Assembly (NCBI GenBank): GCA_016858145.1
Contig: JAEHOE010000016.1
Coordinates: 1,178,001 to 1,242,000 of the forward strand
From: Edaphochlamys debaryana
Taxonomy: Eukaryota > Chlorophyta > Chlorophyceae > Chlamydomonadales
Length of the DNA: 64,000 nt
Reading direction: 5' to 3'
Below, piece after piece: positions 33,195 to 44,456 of this stretch (its first letter is position 1; every line of letters begins with the position of its first letter). Made by a program: the position numbers and the translations under genes. The notes beneath the pieces were generated by a model. The model was not told the origin of the DNA and did no database searches. It saw only the letters and a program-made list of their open reading frames with translations.

Positions 33195-33467
33195 ATGGCC
33201 GAGGGCACTGAGGCCTGTGCCTGTGCGCGTGCCGCGTGCCCGGTGCCCCGCTGCCCCCGCCCCATGCAGCCGTGCGAGCGGGGCCCTCCCCTGAGTACGT
33301 GCAACGTTGTCTGCTCCACCTGCCAGAAGTATTGCATCGATGCTCAGGGTGAGGTCACGGGCAGGAAGGGCAAGCCGATGCCCCCGGGGCTCCCATGCAA
33401 GGCACCGAAGATTGTGGAGGCCGCGCGCAAGAGGCTGCAGGAGCGCATGCAGAAGGAGGGCTGCTGA
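33195..33467 (+). CDS. Small Cys-rich protein of unknown function (90 aa)
   Basis: An intronless ORF from ATG 33195 to TGA 33465-33467. The first half is Cys-rich (ACACARAACPVPRC, then CNVVCSTCQKYC) with closely spaced CxxC-like pairs that could bind metal or form disulfides. The second half is basic and helical (KIVEAARKRLQERMQKEGC). A TGTAA signal follows 56 nt after the stop, which favours a real transcript. I do not recognise a family. It could instead be the last exon of a gene with an upstream exon in 32331-33194. There is no signal peptide. Confidence 0.5.
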   Translation: MAEGTEACACARAACPVPRCPRPMQPCERGPPLSTCNVVCSTCQKYCIDAQGEVTGRKGKPMPPGLPCKAPKIVEAARKRLQERMQKEGC

Positions 33468-33522
33468 GGGTGGGGTGTGAGGCAGAGTTGAGTTGAGTTG
33501 AGCTGAGCTGACGGCGGATCTA

Positions 33523-33527
33523 TGTAA
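33523..33527 (+). terminator. TGTAA polyadenylation signal of the Cys-rich ORF
   Basis: TGTAA 56 nt after the stop codon. Just before it is a short GAGTT/GAGCT repeat tract. Confidence 0.4.
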
Positions 33528-33708
33528 GCCCTGATGGAATGCGGTCTTCTGTCGCGTCCACTTGTACGCTGAGATGCGATGTATGGGCTAGCTCACAAAC
33601 AAGGCTGCAGGGGCATAAGGAGCCACCCAACGGTGGGATCTGAAGTGGATGCAGACAGGCCGCAAGCCCACAAGGCACGACAAGGCACGATGTAGCTCTG
33701 CTTTGCCT

Positions 33709-33713
33709 TTACA
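33709..33713 (-). terminator. TGTAA polyadenylation signal of the ferredoxin gene
   Basis: TTACA on the + strand, that is TGTAA on the coding strand, about 540 nt after the ferredoxin stop. Confidence 0.4.
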
Positions 33714-34254
33714 GCTCCAGCGCCTGATTAGCCGCATCGGAGATATGCCACCAGGTGCACGCAATCCAATGCAACCGCCACCTCGGCGCCTGCTGTGTGC
33801 CTCGTGCCTCCGTCACTACCTCCGCGAGTCGTGCAATGCACACGCCCGCAGCAGCGTCAGCTACCCAGCACCCAAACGTCTTGGGCCTGACCATTATGTG
33901 GGGTCAAAACTTAGTCCTGGCATCCAGTCAAAGGAGGGCCTTTGCACCCCACCCCCACTGGGGGGGCCTCACGTATCTACCTGCCGTTCGCTCCCCCCCC
34001 ATCTACCCGGCCGCTTGTCTCTTGCGGCAACTGGCATTGCCTCCCGCCCATTAATGTTGTCCTAGCTCTAAGCGTCAGCGGTCCCCATTCAGTCTCCTGG
34101 CTACCTTGCCACAGTGCTTATGCCACATCACACTTCCATCCTGCTGAGTCAATCGGGGTCGATACTCGTCACTTGCTCTTCTCCGTCCTCCGCGGTGGCT
34201 TGACCGGGCTTGCGCCGCAGGCCGTACACCGCCAAGTGCTCCATTAGTAATCGC

Positions 34255-35341
34255 TTAGTGGGTGGCCTCCTTGGTGCCGTACGCGCACGTGTGCAGGCGC
34301 TCCTCCTGGTGGGTGAGGATGACGCAGTCGCTGGTGGGGTAGGACGAGCACTGCGGGTGGAGGGGGCGAGGGGAGGTGGGGGAGAGGGGCCAGGGTCAGG
34401 AAGGATGCGAGGGAGGAGGTGCCGGCACAGACTCTTCTCCGCAGATCAGGACTTCTTCCAGGCCCACCCATCCCAAGCTCGAGCATTCCCAGGCAACCCC
34501 GCACCCGTGCCCCTGCCCTAGCACCCAGGCAACCCTCAAGCCCTGAAGCCCCCCCCCCGCTCCCAAGTCCCCGAGGGCCCAAGCCCCCAAGCCATGAAGC
34601 GCTCAAGTAGCTCAAAGCCCCCCTAAGCACCCCCAAGGGCAGCCTCCGTAGCCCCTCACCATGAGCACGAAGCCGGCGGCCACCTGCTCGGGGGACAGGA
34701 TGTGCTGCCCCTTCTGGGCCACGGTGCCGGTCTGCAGGCGGCCGGCGCAGGTGCCGCAGGTGCCTGGGGGGAGGGCGGGCCGGAGGGGAAACACGGCGGG
34801 TTAGGTTGGCGGGCACAGAGGGCTAGGAAGGCTGAGACGAGGAGGTTGATGCAGGGAACCCGGGAGGTGAGGGGGGTGGTGGTGCGATTGCAGGAGGGCA
34901 GGAGGCGCGGGAGGCTAGCGGGGGGCTCACCGGTGCGGCACAGGTAGGGGAGGTCGATGTCGTGGCGCTCGATGGCATCGAAAAGGGCCTCATCGGCGTT
35001 GACGTCCATGGTCTTGGTCTTGCCCGAAGGCATGCGCAGCGTCACCTGGAAGGCCGAGACCTGCAAGCAATGCGCCAATCGTCGGGTCGCGGTTGTCAGC
35101 GACCGGGCGCGATAACTTTCTTCACCGCACTGCTGATGTAAATGTCCTTATAGGACTTGCTGGGAGGCTTATCGGGCCCGTCCGGGTGTTGCTGAGCGTT
35201 CGCGACGTTTAACGCGACTCATCATTGGAGGCGCGGTCGCAGTTCTATGACATAGTCGCTCCTCACCTTGACGGTGGAGCGCGAGGCCTTGGTGGGGCGG
35301 ACAGCCTTGGGGGCAGCGACGGAAGCGCGCAGAGCCATCAT
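34255..35341 (-). CDS. Plastid plant-type [2Fe-2S] ferredoxin
   Basis: Four exons: 35267..35341, 34931..35060, 34660..34763, 34255..34350; 134 aa. Residues 1 to about 25-30 are a typical algal transit peptide (MALRASVAAPKAVRPTKAS, rich in Ala/Arg/Ser/Lys). The mature protein has the ferredoxin beta-grasp. Cluster ligands are Cys66, Cys71, Cys74 and Cys104, in the classic C-x4-C-x2-C-x29-C spacing (PYLCRTGTCGTCAG and FVLMCSSYPTSDC). It carries single electrons from photosystem I or other donors to plastid enzymes. Compared with the major photosynthetic form, the loop is CRTGTCGTC rather than CRAGACSSC. The C-terminus also runs about a dozen residues further (HTCAYGTKEATH) with an extra Cys. 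This suggests a minor isoform with a specialised partner (inference). There are two adjacent ATGs at the start; a TATA box lies 104 bp upstream. Confidence 0.92.
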
Positions 35342-37041
35342 CCTTGGTTTTGGGGTTGGGAGCCGGAGGGCTTTGTTCGAGGGTGGTGCTTGGCGCTGCT
35401 GTGGTCGCTGAAGACTGCTGTGACTTTGCTGGCACGAGCGTTTGCTTATATAGTTGCCCCGTCCGGCAATCAGTTGGCGATCAGTACCCGAGGAGGTACC
35501 GGGGGGGCGCCGGACAGGCACGCGGTACCGGACCGAGCTCGGACGGCGGAGACCTCGCGTACCCTGTACCTGATGGCGTAACCCGCGCTTCTTGCATATC
35601 GTTACATTCACTGCATGCGGCAAACGACGATACGCAGCCCGGAGCGACCGAATGCACCCGAGCGTTTTTACGCGCGCTTTTTGTTACGCTACCGCAGCGT
35701 CAACCTTGGTACCTGCTGCTTTAGGTGTGTGTGTGCGCTTGGTCTTCGTTACACGCGACGGACGTTTACCTAGGAAGCAAAGGCCCTACCTCTGGCCCCA
35801 CTGCGCAAGCGCTATACTTGTCTCCACAGCACGGACGTGAGTATTGACATTATTTGCATGAGTCAGAGGAGCGTTCCTGGAAGAGGCGAGCCGCTCAACC
35901 ATGGATGCTTGCAGCCGAACCTTCTCGACACCAAGCAGGTCTTGACTCCCAGTCAGCGCGGACGCGCCTTACGACCTAGGTAGATGGCTTGATATGCACT
36001 CAGCGACCAGCTGCGGGCCGTGGACTGCAGCCACTTGGTGACAGGGCCCATGTTCCGGAACTTGCTGCTGGGTCACACGGTGGCCGCAGTCGCGCTGATG
36101 CCAGGCTTCCTACAACGTAGCTTGTCCCTCTTCGTGATCATGGCAAGATCTGCAGCTCCGCACCCGTGCCCCAGGGCCCGGCCGGCGCGTTCTGTATGCA
36201 AAGAGGAGGGGGCTGGCTGGGGGGCTGGGGGGGCCTTCGCCAGGTTGACCGTTCAGGCGGCCCCGGCGGCCTCGGTGCCCGCCTGCAACGCACGCAACAA
36301 CAATGCCAGTACCCACAGCTGAGGGGGACAGCAAAGGGCTCCGCCTTCACGTTGGCCGGTGGTCCTGCGGTGGCACACAGTCACAGTCTCACAGACCGTC
36401 CCACTTCCTACCTTCGTGCTTCGCCCTTGGGTCAGGAGGGGTCAGGTCCAGATATGACACATCTGGGGCCCCGTGGTCGCCCGGCCCCTTAAAGAGTGTA
36501 CGTCGCCTGCCTTCATCAGTCCTCGACCGCTCTCACTAGCCCGCTTGAGAGCCAGTCCATCCGCACTCGCCCTCAGTCGACCAACCCACATCAGCATCGG
36601 GCGAACGCTTCATGCCACTCCCCCCGGGCTTCTTGTCTATGATCTCTCTCGCCCTGTCTCATGGGCTTCCATCAGATTAGGCTGACGGGCGCTCGGCATT
36701 CGCGCCATTCACTCGCGCTCCTGCCCGTACCAGGGGTTCCGGTCCGAAGGGACCGCAGACCGCACTCAGCATCAACCACTCCTCTCATAGCTTCATCACA
36801 CGTCACCTGCATAAGAATACAACTCACTGCCACAGCGCTCCACTATGAATGTGAGCACCAGGTCAACGCCATGCGCCAATGCTTCGCACACAAATGATGG
36901 TGGTACTCCAACAGCGCCTGCTCTCTCTCTCCTTCATTCTTCCTGGTGGATGCTGCCCACTGTCGCCGCCTTGCCTGCACCCCCCTGCCCCCTCCTGCAC
37001 CCCCCGTGATCCCCCCTGCATCCTGCCGTACGCCGTACGCC
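35342..37041. other. Ferredoxin promoter and SOUL-gene 3' flank
   Basis: The ferredoxin TATA box is at 35445-35452 (minus). TTACA on the + strand at 35602-35606 and 35749-35753 gives minus-strand TGTAA, far from the SOUL stop. No additional gene is supported in this 1.7 kb. Confidence 0.4.
35445..35452 (-). promoter_or_regulatory. TATA box of the ferredoxin gene
   Basis: TATATAAG on the minus strand, 104 bp upstream of the first ATG. Confidence 0.55.
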
Positions 37042-40000
37042 TCACTGCCAAATGTCGAAGCCCTCGAGCGGCACGAGCACCTCGTTGCGGCGGAAGGGCC
37101 CGGGGGTGGAGGGGTCGTTGTATCGTGCCAGGGTGTAGCCCGAGGGGGAGGCCGCGCGCACTCCATCCCGTGCGAGCGAGTCCCTGTCAGGAATGTGACG
37201 GAGGATGGGACAGACATCGTGTTGGGAGAAGGCTAAGAGCAGGTTTTGATAAGTGTGGGTTTCGTTGAGACTTGGGGAGCACGCAGAGCACCTGTTGTGC
37301 CGGAAAAGCCCCAGCCGCCGACCCCAAGGGAGCCCTTGCTTGTTCCCCTTAATTACGCCCTCCGAGCAGACGTGAGCAGGTGCCCTGCTTGCACATTCGC
37401 TGCTTTAGCCCTCTGGGCAGGGGGGCCGCACGGACCGCACCTGAGCGCCTTGGCCTCGCGGCTGGCGTCCTCCTCCTGTGCCACACCCGGGAACAGGCGC
37501 ACCGCGAACACGCCCCCCTCCTGGCGGCCTAGGGTGACGGCGGGGGAGTTGGGCGCGGGCAGCTGGGGCAGGGCCTGGGGTAGGGGGAGGGGTGGAGGGA
37601 GGGGTGGGACGGGGGAGGTGAGGCGTGTGTCCGGGCCGTCTACCCTACCCTACGAAGGGCCTCCCATCCAGCGCCCTAACCCTCCCTCCAGTTCTGCAAC
37701 CCCACACCGCCTCCCTCCCGGCCCGGCGTCAAAACTTCTGTGCGACAGTACGGCACAGCCAATTGTATGTGCACATGTCGTACACGTGCCGTACGGCAGT
37801 ACGCACCTGCAGAGCCGACTGCCCGATCACGAAGCGCATGCTGCCGGCCGTGTCTGAGAACACGGGCGTGGTCATGGCCATTTTGGTGCGCGCGGCGTTG
37901 TCGCCAAAGATGTACTTTGCGAGCGAGCCGAACGCGCGCTGGCCGGGGCCGGCGGGGTTGACCTGGACCTGGGAGGAGAGGAGGGGCCCGAGGGGGTGAG
38001 GGGGTGAGGGGGTGAGGGGGTGAGGGGGTGAGGGGGTGAGGGGGTGAGGGGGTGAGGGGGTGAGGGGGTGAGGGGGTGAGGGGGTGAGGGGGTGAGGGGG
38101 AGCAGTCAGGCAGGGTGGGAGCAGGGTGGGGCCAGGGTAGGGTTGTTGTGTGCAGTTGCTAAATTAAAACGGGGAAGCGTGTGTGTGTTTTAGGGGGTTA
38201 GGGCAGACGGGATGGGGCGGGGGCTGGGGCGGGCGAAGGGAAGGTAGGAGCAGGTTGGGGGCAGGATTGGGGTACAGGATGGGGAGCGTGGTGCGGGCGC
38301 CTGAGCCTAACTTCCTTCCGGGTCAAGGGCAGAGGCCCCACCGCCAGGAGGTTAACATGACTTACAGCCCCCCTTCCGCCCTCGCTTGTGTGACCACACA
38401 AGCCCGCTAACCGCCGGTAGCGGCCGCCACCCACCTGCCCGGCCTTGAGCACCTCACGGTTCAGCTGCCCCGCCGCATCCATGGCAGTCTCCGCCACGAC
38501 GTACGGCTCGTACCGCCGTACCTCGTAGTCTAGTGCGCGCCTGTGTGGGACAGCGGGAAGAGGGTTGCATGTTGGGGAGGAGGTTACGGCAGCGTACGGC
38601 AGGGTGCTGGCACACGACGGGTTCTGGTCCCAGATCGGTACGGCAGAGTTGCGCTTGCGCAAGGTAGCGAGTGCGCGCCCCGGCGGAAGTTTAAAGGGAC
38701 ATCAAAGGGTACGGTACGGTATGTTCCAAGAGGGGCCGTGCGGGCCGCTCCCATCAAGCCGCGGAAGTGGGCTTGAATTTCCGCAATCCTCCGCCAGCAG
38801 GGCCCGTAGTTCTGCTCCCATCCCTAACCAAGATTTACGACATCACCCGCCCGCTGGCCGCACCGTAGGATGGTGTACTCTGGCGTCTCGATCTTGGGGG
38901 TGGTGTAGAACGACAGCAGCTGCTTGAAGAAGTCGACAAAGCCCTCGACCGAGAAGAACTCCTGCGGGGCAACACAACAGACGAGGCGTGGTTACGGGGT
39001 TACAAACGGGCCGACGGGAGGGGGGATGCAGAGGGGCGCAGGGAAGGGGAGGTGAGGCAAGTCCGTCACTTTGAGTGCGGGCGGCCCCGATCGGTCTCCA
39101 AATTGCAATTGCATTACAAAGACTCCGCAATGACTCGTTGGAGCGTGCAGTGGAGCAGGCGCGTGGGAGGGACCCCACGCCTTGGCCGTTTGCTGGCACG
39201 TGCTTCACCCCACCCCACTCCCCAGTCTCCCCCACCTGGTTGCGGATGCTGTCCCACATGTCGATGTGGCGGTAGATCTTGCCCGAGTCGGGGTTGAAGA
39301 CGTAGGTGGAGGTGCCTGGGGGGGGGGGAAGGGGAAGGGGGGGAGGGGAGAGAACGGCTTGGAAAGCGGCAGAGAGGAGTTCCACATGTGGGGGACCCTG
39401 GGGCACCCTGGATAATGGCAAACAAGACACCGCCTTCCCCCTCTTGCCTGCCTGCCTCCCCCCCAACCCCCTGCCCCCCCCCCCGTGACCTTGTCCCTCC
39501 CCTTTCCCCGACGCCTTCCCCCTTCCTCCTACCCGTGAAGGTGATGACTGGGTCCCAGTACTTGCGGGTGGGCAGCGCCCCGGCGGGCGTGAAGCGCATG
39601 CTCATGGTCCACCTGAGGGGGGGGGGGCGGAGGGGAGGGGGAAGGGAGGGGGGTGTTGATCTCTGACAGTGTGAAGCGCATGCTCATCGTCCACCTGGGG
39701 GGGGGCGGAGGGGAGGGGGAAGGGAGGGGGGTGTTGATCTCTGACAGTGTGAAGCGCATGCTCATCGTCCACCTGAGGGGGGGGGGGCGGAGGGGAGGGG
39801 GAAGGGAGGGGGGTGTTGATCTCTGACAGTGTGAAGCGCATGCTCATCGTCCACCTGGGGGGGGGGGCGGAGGGGAGGGGGAAGGGAGGGGGGTGTTGAT
39901 CTTTGACAGTGTGAAGCGCATGCTCATCGTCCACCTGGGGGGGGCCGGGGGGCGGGGGGCGGAAGGCAAGGGGGGAGAGGGTAGGCAAGGCGTGAGGGGT

Positions 40001-42014
40001 AGGGGAGGGTGGTGGCAGGAAGGGGGGCGGGCATGCTCATGGTCCACGTGGGGGAGGGGAAGAGGGGGGGGCGATGGGCAGGGGGGGAGGATGGGGGACA
40101 GGGGCGAGACCACCACACATGGGGAGGAGGGCAAGCTCCGACTTCGTGCACCCCCGCCCCGCCCTTCGCTGTCGTACTGCCTTACCGTGTGGTGATGTCG
40201 TACGGCCCCGTGAGGCGCATGTCGTGCAGAATGAACTTGGGGTCGAAGGCCTGGCGCACAGAGGGAGGGTGGGGGGTTCGGGTGGACATTGGAAAGTGGG
40301 ACAGAGTTCGACCGAAGTCGGCGATGTCGCATACATAGCTGTTCGAGCTTCGCGTTCGTCCTTATCGCCCCACTTCTGCCCGGTACAGCTCCGGCCCGGT
40401 TGGGTACCCGCCAAACGTCGGCCCTTGTTCCTCAGCCCGTGAGTGCCCCACCCAAGGCGCCTTTACACGTCCGCTCTTGGTCCCCCCCCGAGGGCCCTCC
40501 CTGTGCTCCCATGCTACCAAGGCCTCTCCTGTGGAGCCTGTGTGTGGAGCCCTCGCCCCAGTCGCCAGGAGGCCCCCCCTCCCCCGTGCGCCCCGCCCGG
40601 TGGGCGCTCGTGGCTCGTCAAGTGCTCGTCCCACCTTGCGCAAGAATGCGATGTTGAAGAGGTACCCCTTGAGCGAGTCGTACTTAGTAATGGGGTCCTT
40701 GAAGTCAACCACCTCCTCGTAGCTGCGGCGGGCAGGTTTTGAAGGGGTTGGGACAGTCGGGGTTGGGATTAAGGACGCCAATCGGCGACAGGTTTTCATG
40801 AACAAGAGCCGGCAAAGCCGCCCAGAGGATGGGGGGCCAGGCGCCCATGCGCAGTGCCCTCTGTTGCTGCCAGCCGGCTTCCGCCACGCAGGGAGGTGAG
40901 GTCGGGAAGGGAGGGGGCAGGGCGGAGCGCTGCCAGCACCGGCGCATGCTTTGCCCGCCAGCCCCGGAATGAGCAGCAGCCCTCTGCACCGCACTGCCGA
41001 CCACATGCCACACCTCGCCACTGCCCTGCCCTGCCCTGCCCTACCCTGCTCCGCCACTGCCTTAGATTGGCATGCCCTGCCCTGCCCTGCAATGGCAGGC
41101 AACACCCGAGCGCAGCCGCCGACTCCCCAAGCCCATGCAGATCCCCGCGCCGTTACTTGTTCACGCACTTCCCCCCACCTGTGGGCCCTTTACCTGTTGC
41201 TCCTTTTCCCGTGCTTCCATCTGTGCTCCATGCCCTGCCCCTTCCAACACCCCTCTGGCAACCTTGGCCATCCCCCATGTTACCCACACACCAGCGGCAT
41301 CCATGATGGATCATCATCCATGCCCGCCCCTTTCCCCCTCCCCGCTTCCCCCTTCCCTCCCCCTTCCCCTTCCCTCCCCCCCTTCAACCCCCCCCCCCCC
41401 CCCACCTGGTGGCATCGATCCCCTGGTCATCAAACAGGTGGCCCAGGTCCTCCCGCAGGAAGTCCATCTTGGCCTGAGGGCAGGGGAGTGCAGCGGTGTT
41501 GAGGGGCGGAGAAAGTTGCTGGCATGCGTGGGCGTAGAGCTTGCGACTTGAGCGACGTGGGGGTATGCCGCGGGCGGGGGCGTGCAGGGTTGGGGGCTGG
41601 GGACTGGGCGCGGGTAGGAGGCTGGGCATGCGTGTGGCATCTAGACGCGTGCCTTGAGCCCCGGAGGGCCGAAAGTACAGAGAGAGCGCTGATGCAAGCC
41701 CATGGCGTGCTTTGTGCGCAGGACGCGGACGGGACCTTTCCCCGCCACTCGCGAGTGGCTGGCTGGAGATGCCCGCCCCATGGCCTCACCTGCATGTCAA
41801 GCTTTGACTCCACATCTGTAATAGTAGTTGTCTTTGTAGTAGGTGCGCTCGCTGCGACAGTCGAGCAGCCCCGGCGCAGCTCCGCGGAGGAAACACATCC
41901 TCTGCTGGGCACCGACGAGCGCGCTGCCGCCTGATGGACTGACGCTGGTAGTGCTGCAGCCCCGCGCCTGCTCGCGTGGCTGCTAACGCGGGTGGGGCCT
42001 GGTTGCAGCTGCAT
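37042..42014 (-). CDS. Plastid DUF2358-SOUL haem-binding family protein
   Basis: Eleven exons: 41790..42014, 41406..41473, 40635..40722, 40186..40250, 39533..39612, 39236..39315, 38864..38961, 38435..38540, 37807..37968, 37441..37574, 37042..37183; 415 aa, all phases consistent. The N-terminus (HASRRGAAALPASVHQAAAR) is a chloroplast transit peptide. Residues about 76-222 are DUF2358 (FLREDLGHLFDDQGIDATR, VVDFKDPITKYDSLKGY, YRHIDMWDSIRNQ). Residues about 223-411 are the SOUL/HBP fold (IETPEYTILRRALDYEVRRY, KMAMTTPVFSD, GYTLARYNDP, RRNEVLVPL). This two-domain order is known from plant plastid SOUL proteins thought to bind or carry tetrapyrroles; haem binding is inferred. Intron 4 holds an array of duplicated exon 5 acceptors and intron 8 an 8-bp minisatellite. 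Confidence 0.88.
37990..38100. repeat. 8-bp minisatellite (GTGAGGGG)n in SOUL intron 8
   Basis: About 13 perfect units of GTGAGGGG on the + strand. On the coding (minus) strand this is a C-rich tract starting about 20 nt before the exon 9 acceptor, so it may supply the polypyrimidine tract. The G-rich strand could form quadruplexes. Confidence 0.9.
39591..40050 (-). repeat. Array of duplicated exon 5 acceptor junctions in SOUL intron 4
   Basis: The true exon 5 start (minus: ccctcag then GTGGACCATGAGCATGCGC) is followed upstream in the intron by four close copies and one partial. The copies are marked on the + strand by gaagcgcatgctcat at about 39591, 39673, 39751, 39833 and 39913, plus a fragment near 40028; spacing is 78-82 bp. 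Each copy keeps a C-rich tract and a cag acceptor but carries GACGATGAG instead of GACCATGAG. Each then runs into a short shared non-exonic tail. Confidence 0.85.
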
Positions 42015-42551
42015 GTTGCGTTTGGCCCAACAAACAGTAATAGTAGAGCGAATGGGCAACTGCAAACAACTGTCTGTTTTCTACTTTACAGGAAAACGCA
42101 TTGGGAACTGAGCGCCCAAAGCCACATTGCCGACGGAGACACACGCCCCGACCGAAACACGTCATCTCCCCCCCATCAGACACAAGCCCCCGCAATCACC
42201 ACGTATCGCCTCCCTCGCTAGCTAAGTAGTCTGCGACAGCCCAGAACGCGCAACAGATGCACCCATGGACGAAGAAGTCAAACTCCTCTGCACAAGGCTT
42301 CCACCGTTGCTGCGCTGCGCCTCGCGCCGCTCACCCGCCCTTCCGCACATCGTCCACGCGGAAGCCGCTCAAACTGCCTCAAGAGCCTGTCCTCTAACTG
42401 CTGCTTGGTTGATAAGCTGCACGGCCAGAGGCTTCCGTAGCGGCGGACAGTCCGCCGCCACGCAAAGCCATCCCGGCCGTTCGGGCACGCCGGGCATGCT
42501 CCCAGCGACCCTCTGGCGAAGGGCCCTCCAAGGAAGGCCGCGACCCGCTGT
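42015..42551 (-). other. COX6b 3' flank and SOUL-gene promoter
   Basis: 537 bp between the COX6b stop and the SOUL start, both on the minus strand. Minus-strand TGTAA at 42086-42090 lies about 460 nt after the COX6b stop and 72 bp before the SOUL ATG. No TATA box is evident. Confidence 0.45.
42086..42090 (-). terminator. Putative TGTAA polyadenylation signal of COX6b
   Basis: TTACA on the + strand. Its closeness to the SOUL start means the two transcription units abut or overlap. Confidence 0.35.
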
Positions 42552-44085
42552 TCAGTACTTGCCGGTCCACAGGCCCTTCTCGCGGAGCTCCTGCCACGAC
42601 TCAACCTGCGGCCAGGGCGTGGGAAAAGGGGAGGGGAGTCAGCGGTCGAGACCCAAGCAACCAGTGAAGCAGAGCTGCACCCCGAGTGAGCCGGGCTGCA
42701 TACTCACCCACTCCGAGGGGCACAGGGACATGTAGGCGTTGTGGTAGAACTTGCAGCGGGGGTGCTCCTCACCGCGCTCGTAGATGCACCTACAGAGGCA
42801 AGTGGGACCAGTTGAGTGCCAAACTAGCCCCCAAAAAATTTATGAGCAGTAATAGCAATTTATACCATAACAAGATGCAACAGGGCGCCTCCCTCGCGAG
42901 CGCCGGTAGGCCGCAGCGCACACGCGCGCCGCCGAAGCCCGTTTACAAGCCGCCGACCGCGCTCAAGGACTGGTCGCAACAGCGCCGAGCGGAGATGCGA
43001 GCGGCCAGCCTTGCGCGCTTCGCGGAGTGCTACAACGCCAGTCACACGGCCTTCAGGGTCCACGAATGGCCGCTGGAGGTGAGGCGCCGCCGCGGCGCAG
43101 ATCCCTGCGACGCCACAGCCCGCTGCTAAACATGGCCCGCCAATAACAGCGTTTTCTAGCGTTGGGGATAGGCTCTATACGAACGCGGCGGTGCAGGCGG
43201 CTGAGACGGAGGCTGAGACGGGACAAGCCATATATATTACTTGACACCTTGCCGTATTTGCAAAGACACACATAACCTTCATGCAGCCTACATACGCAGC
43301 GGCGGGCGCGTATAAGTAGCGGAGTTATGCGAGAGACTTCGCGCGAGTGCAGCGACGCGAGCAACTTGGCGGAAAGCCGTCCGGGCGGAACGGGACGGGG
43401 GCAGGCACGATGGCCTGATGCGACGCAGCCCCCCCCTCCCCGCACACGGTTTTGGCCCCCCCCCGACCGTCGCCCCCTCCGCACTTGTAGTACTCGTTGA
43501 AGCGCACAAAGCAGTGACGCGCTTGGTTGCGGTTCGGGAAGCGCGGGTCGTAGGGCGCGGTAATCAGCTGCGAGACATGCCCGGAAACGGAGTCAGGGTC
43601 TGCTGAGCATGCGAGCCGCTGCATGGCCTGCATGCCAATAGTTTCTTACCTCGGGCTCCAGCAGGCCCTCCAGCTTCTCGCCGTTCTGCGAGGCGAGGCA
43701 GGTCGCGTTGATGGCGTACCGACATACCGTCCCCCGGCGCCCAGCCAACCCACCTCGCCCGCGACCTTCTCCACGAGCTCCGCAACGACCTCATTCTTCA
43801 GCTCCTCCAGCTCCGCGGGGGAAAGCGCCTGCAGCCGGCAGCGCGACCGGAATCAGCTATGTCGCGCAAGGCTCCAGCCCACGCTAACTACTCCATTACT
43901 CACATCCAGCGACTTCTTGCCACTGGACTTCTTCGGGGGCGGGGGCGGGGGGGCGGCCTCCTCCTGCACACCGTGCGGCACCAGTGTTCAGCGCCATGGA
44001 CTAGTGCCGACACAAGCCAGCCCAGGCCGTGTCGCACCTGGACCTCTGCGTCAGCGCGAACCGAGAAGATGCTGAAGAGCGTCAT
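42552..44085 (-). CDS. COX6B: Cytochrome c oxidase subunit 6b (COX6B/Cox12)
   Basis: Seven exons: 44038..44085, 43904..43963, 43754..43828, 43650..43685, 43485..43567, 42708..42789, 42552..42605; 145 aa. COX6b sits on the intermembrane-space face of complex IV and stabilises the dimer near the cytochrome c site. The C-terminal domain has the family signature: TAPYDPRFPNRNQARHC, then Cys92-x9-Cys102 and Cys113-x10-Cys124. It ends with LCPSEW, VESWQELREKG and GKY. The paired Cys are oxidised by the MIA pathway for import, so no cleaved presequence is expected. The N-terminal extension (Pro/Lys block EEAAPPPPPPKKSSGKKSLD and an acidic helix) resembles the longer plant-type COX6b. It shares a 371-bp divergent promoter with the proteasome gene. 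Confidence 0.92.
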
Positions 44086-44456
44086 GGTTGCGGCAGAGGC
44101 TACACACGGTGCTAAAGTCTCGGAGACGCGCTGATTGAGCAGCTGCGACTCTCCCCAGCTAACCAGACGTGCACCTATCAACGAGAAGCAGCAGCTAGTT
44201 TCGTCGGTGGCCACCTGCGAGCCATGCTGCCTCTCCCGACTCCTTCTCAACTCAATGCAGTACGGGCAATGCTGCCCGAGTTTGCCCGCGAGAGCAGCTC
44301 GGCCAGTGTGTCCCGCCAAGCAACTCCATTTGCTCTACCCTCTAACCCACGGTTGTCTCGCACGGGGCACGACACAAGCGCGCGACACTCTAGATCCCCA
44401 GCCCTCTCAGCTCTCGTTGCAGGCGCGCCCAAGCGCGCCTCTAGGACCACCTAGCC
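44086..44456. promoter_or_regulatory. Divergent promoter of COX6b (-) and proteasome alpha (+)
   Basis: 371 bp between the two start codons. No TATA box is obvious on either side, as is common for housekeeping pairs. Confidence 0.5.

Larger units (their letters stand above)
33468..34254. other. Convergent 3' region between Cys-rich ORF and ferredoxin
   Basis: It carries TGTAA on the + strand at 33523-33527 and TGTAA on the minus strand at 33709-33713. No further gene is supported. Confidence 0.5.

Noticed and set aside
39602..39988. Repeated minus-strand peptide units in the SOUL intron array read as protein
   Set aside because: The repeats are copies of an exon edge in the wrong frame plus intron sequence. 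Reading them as protein gives only Pro-rich filler.
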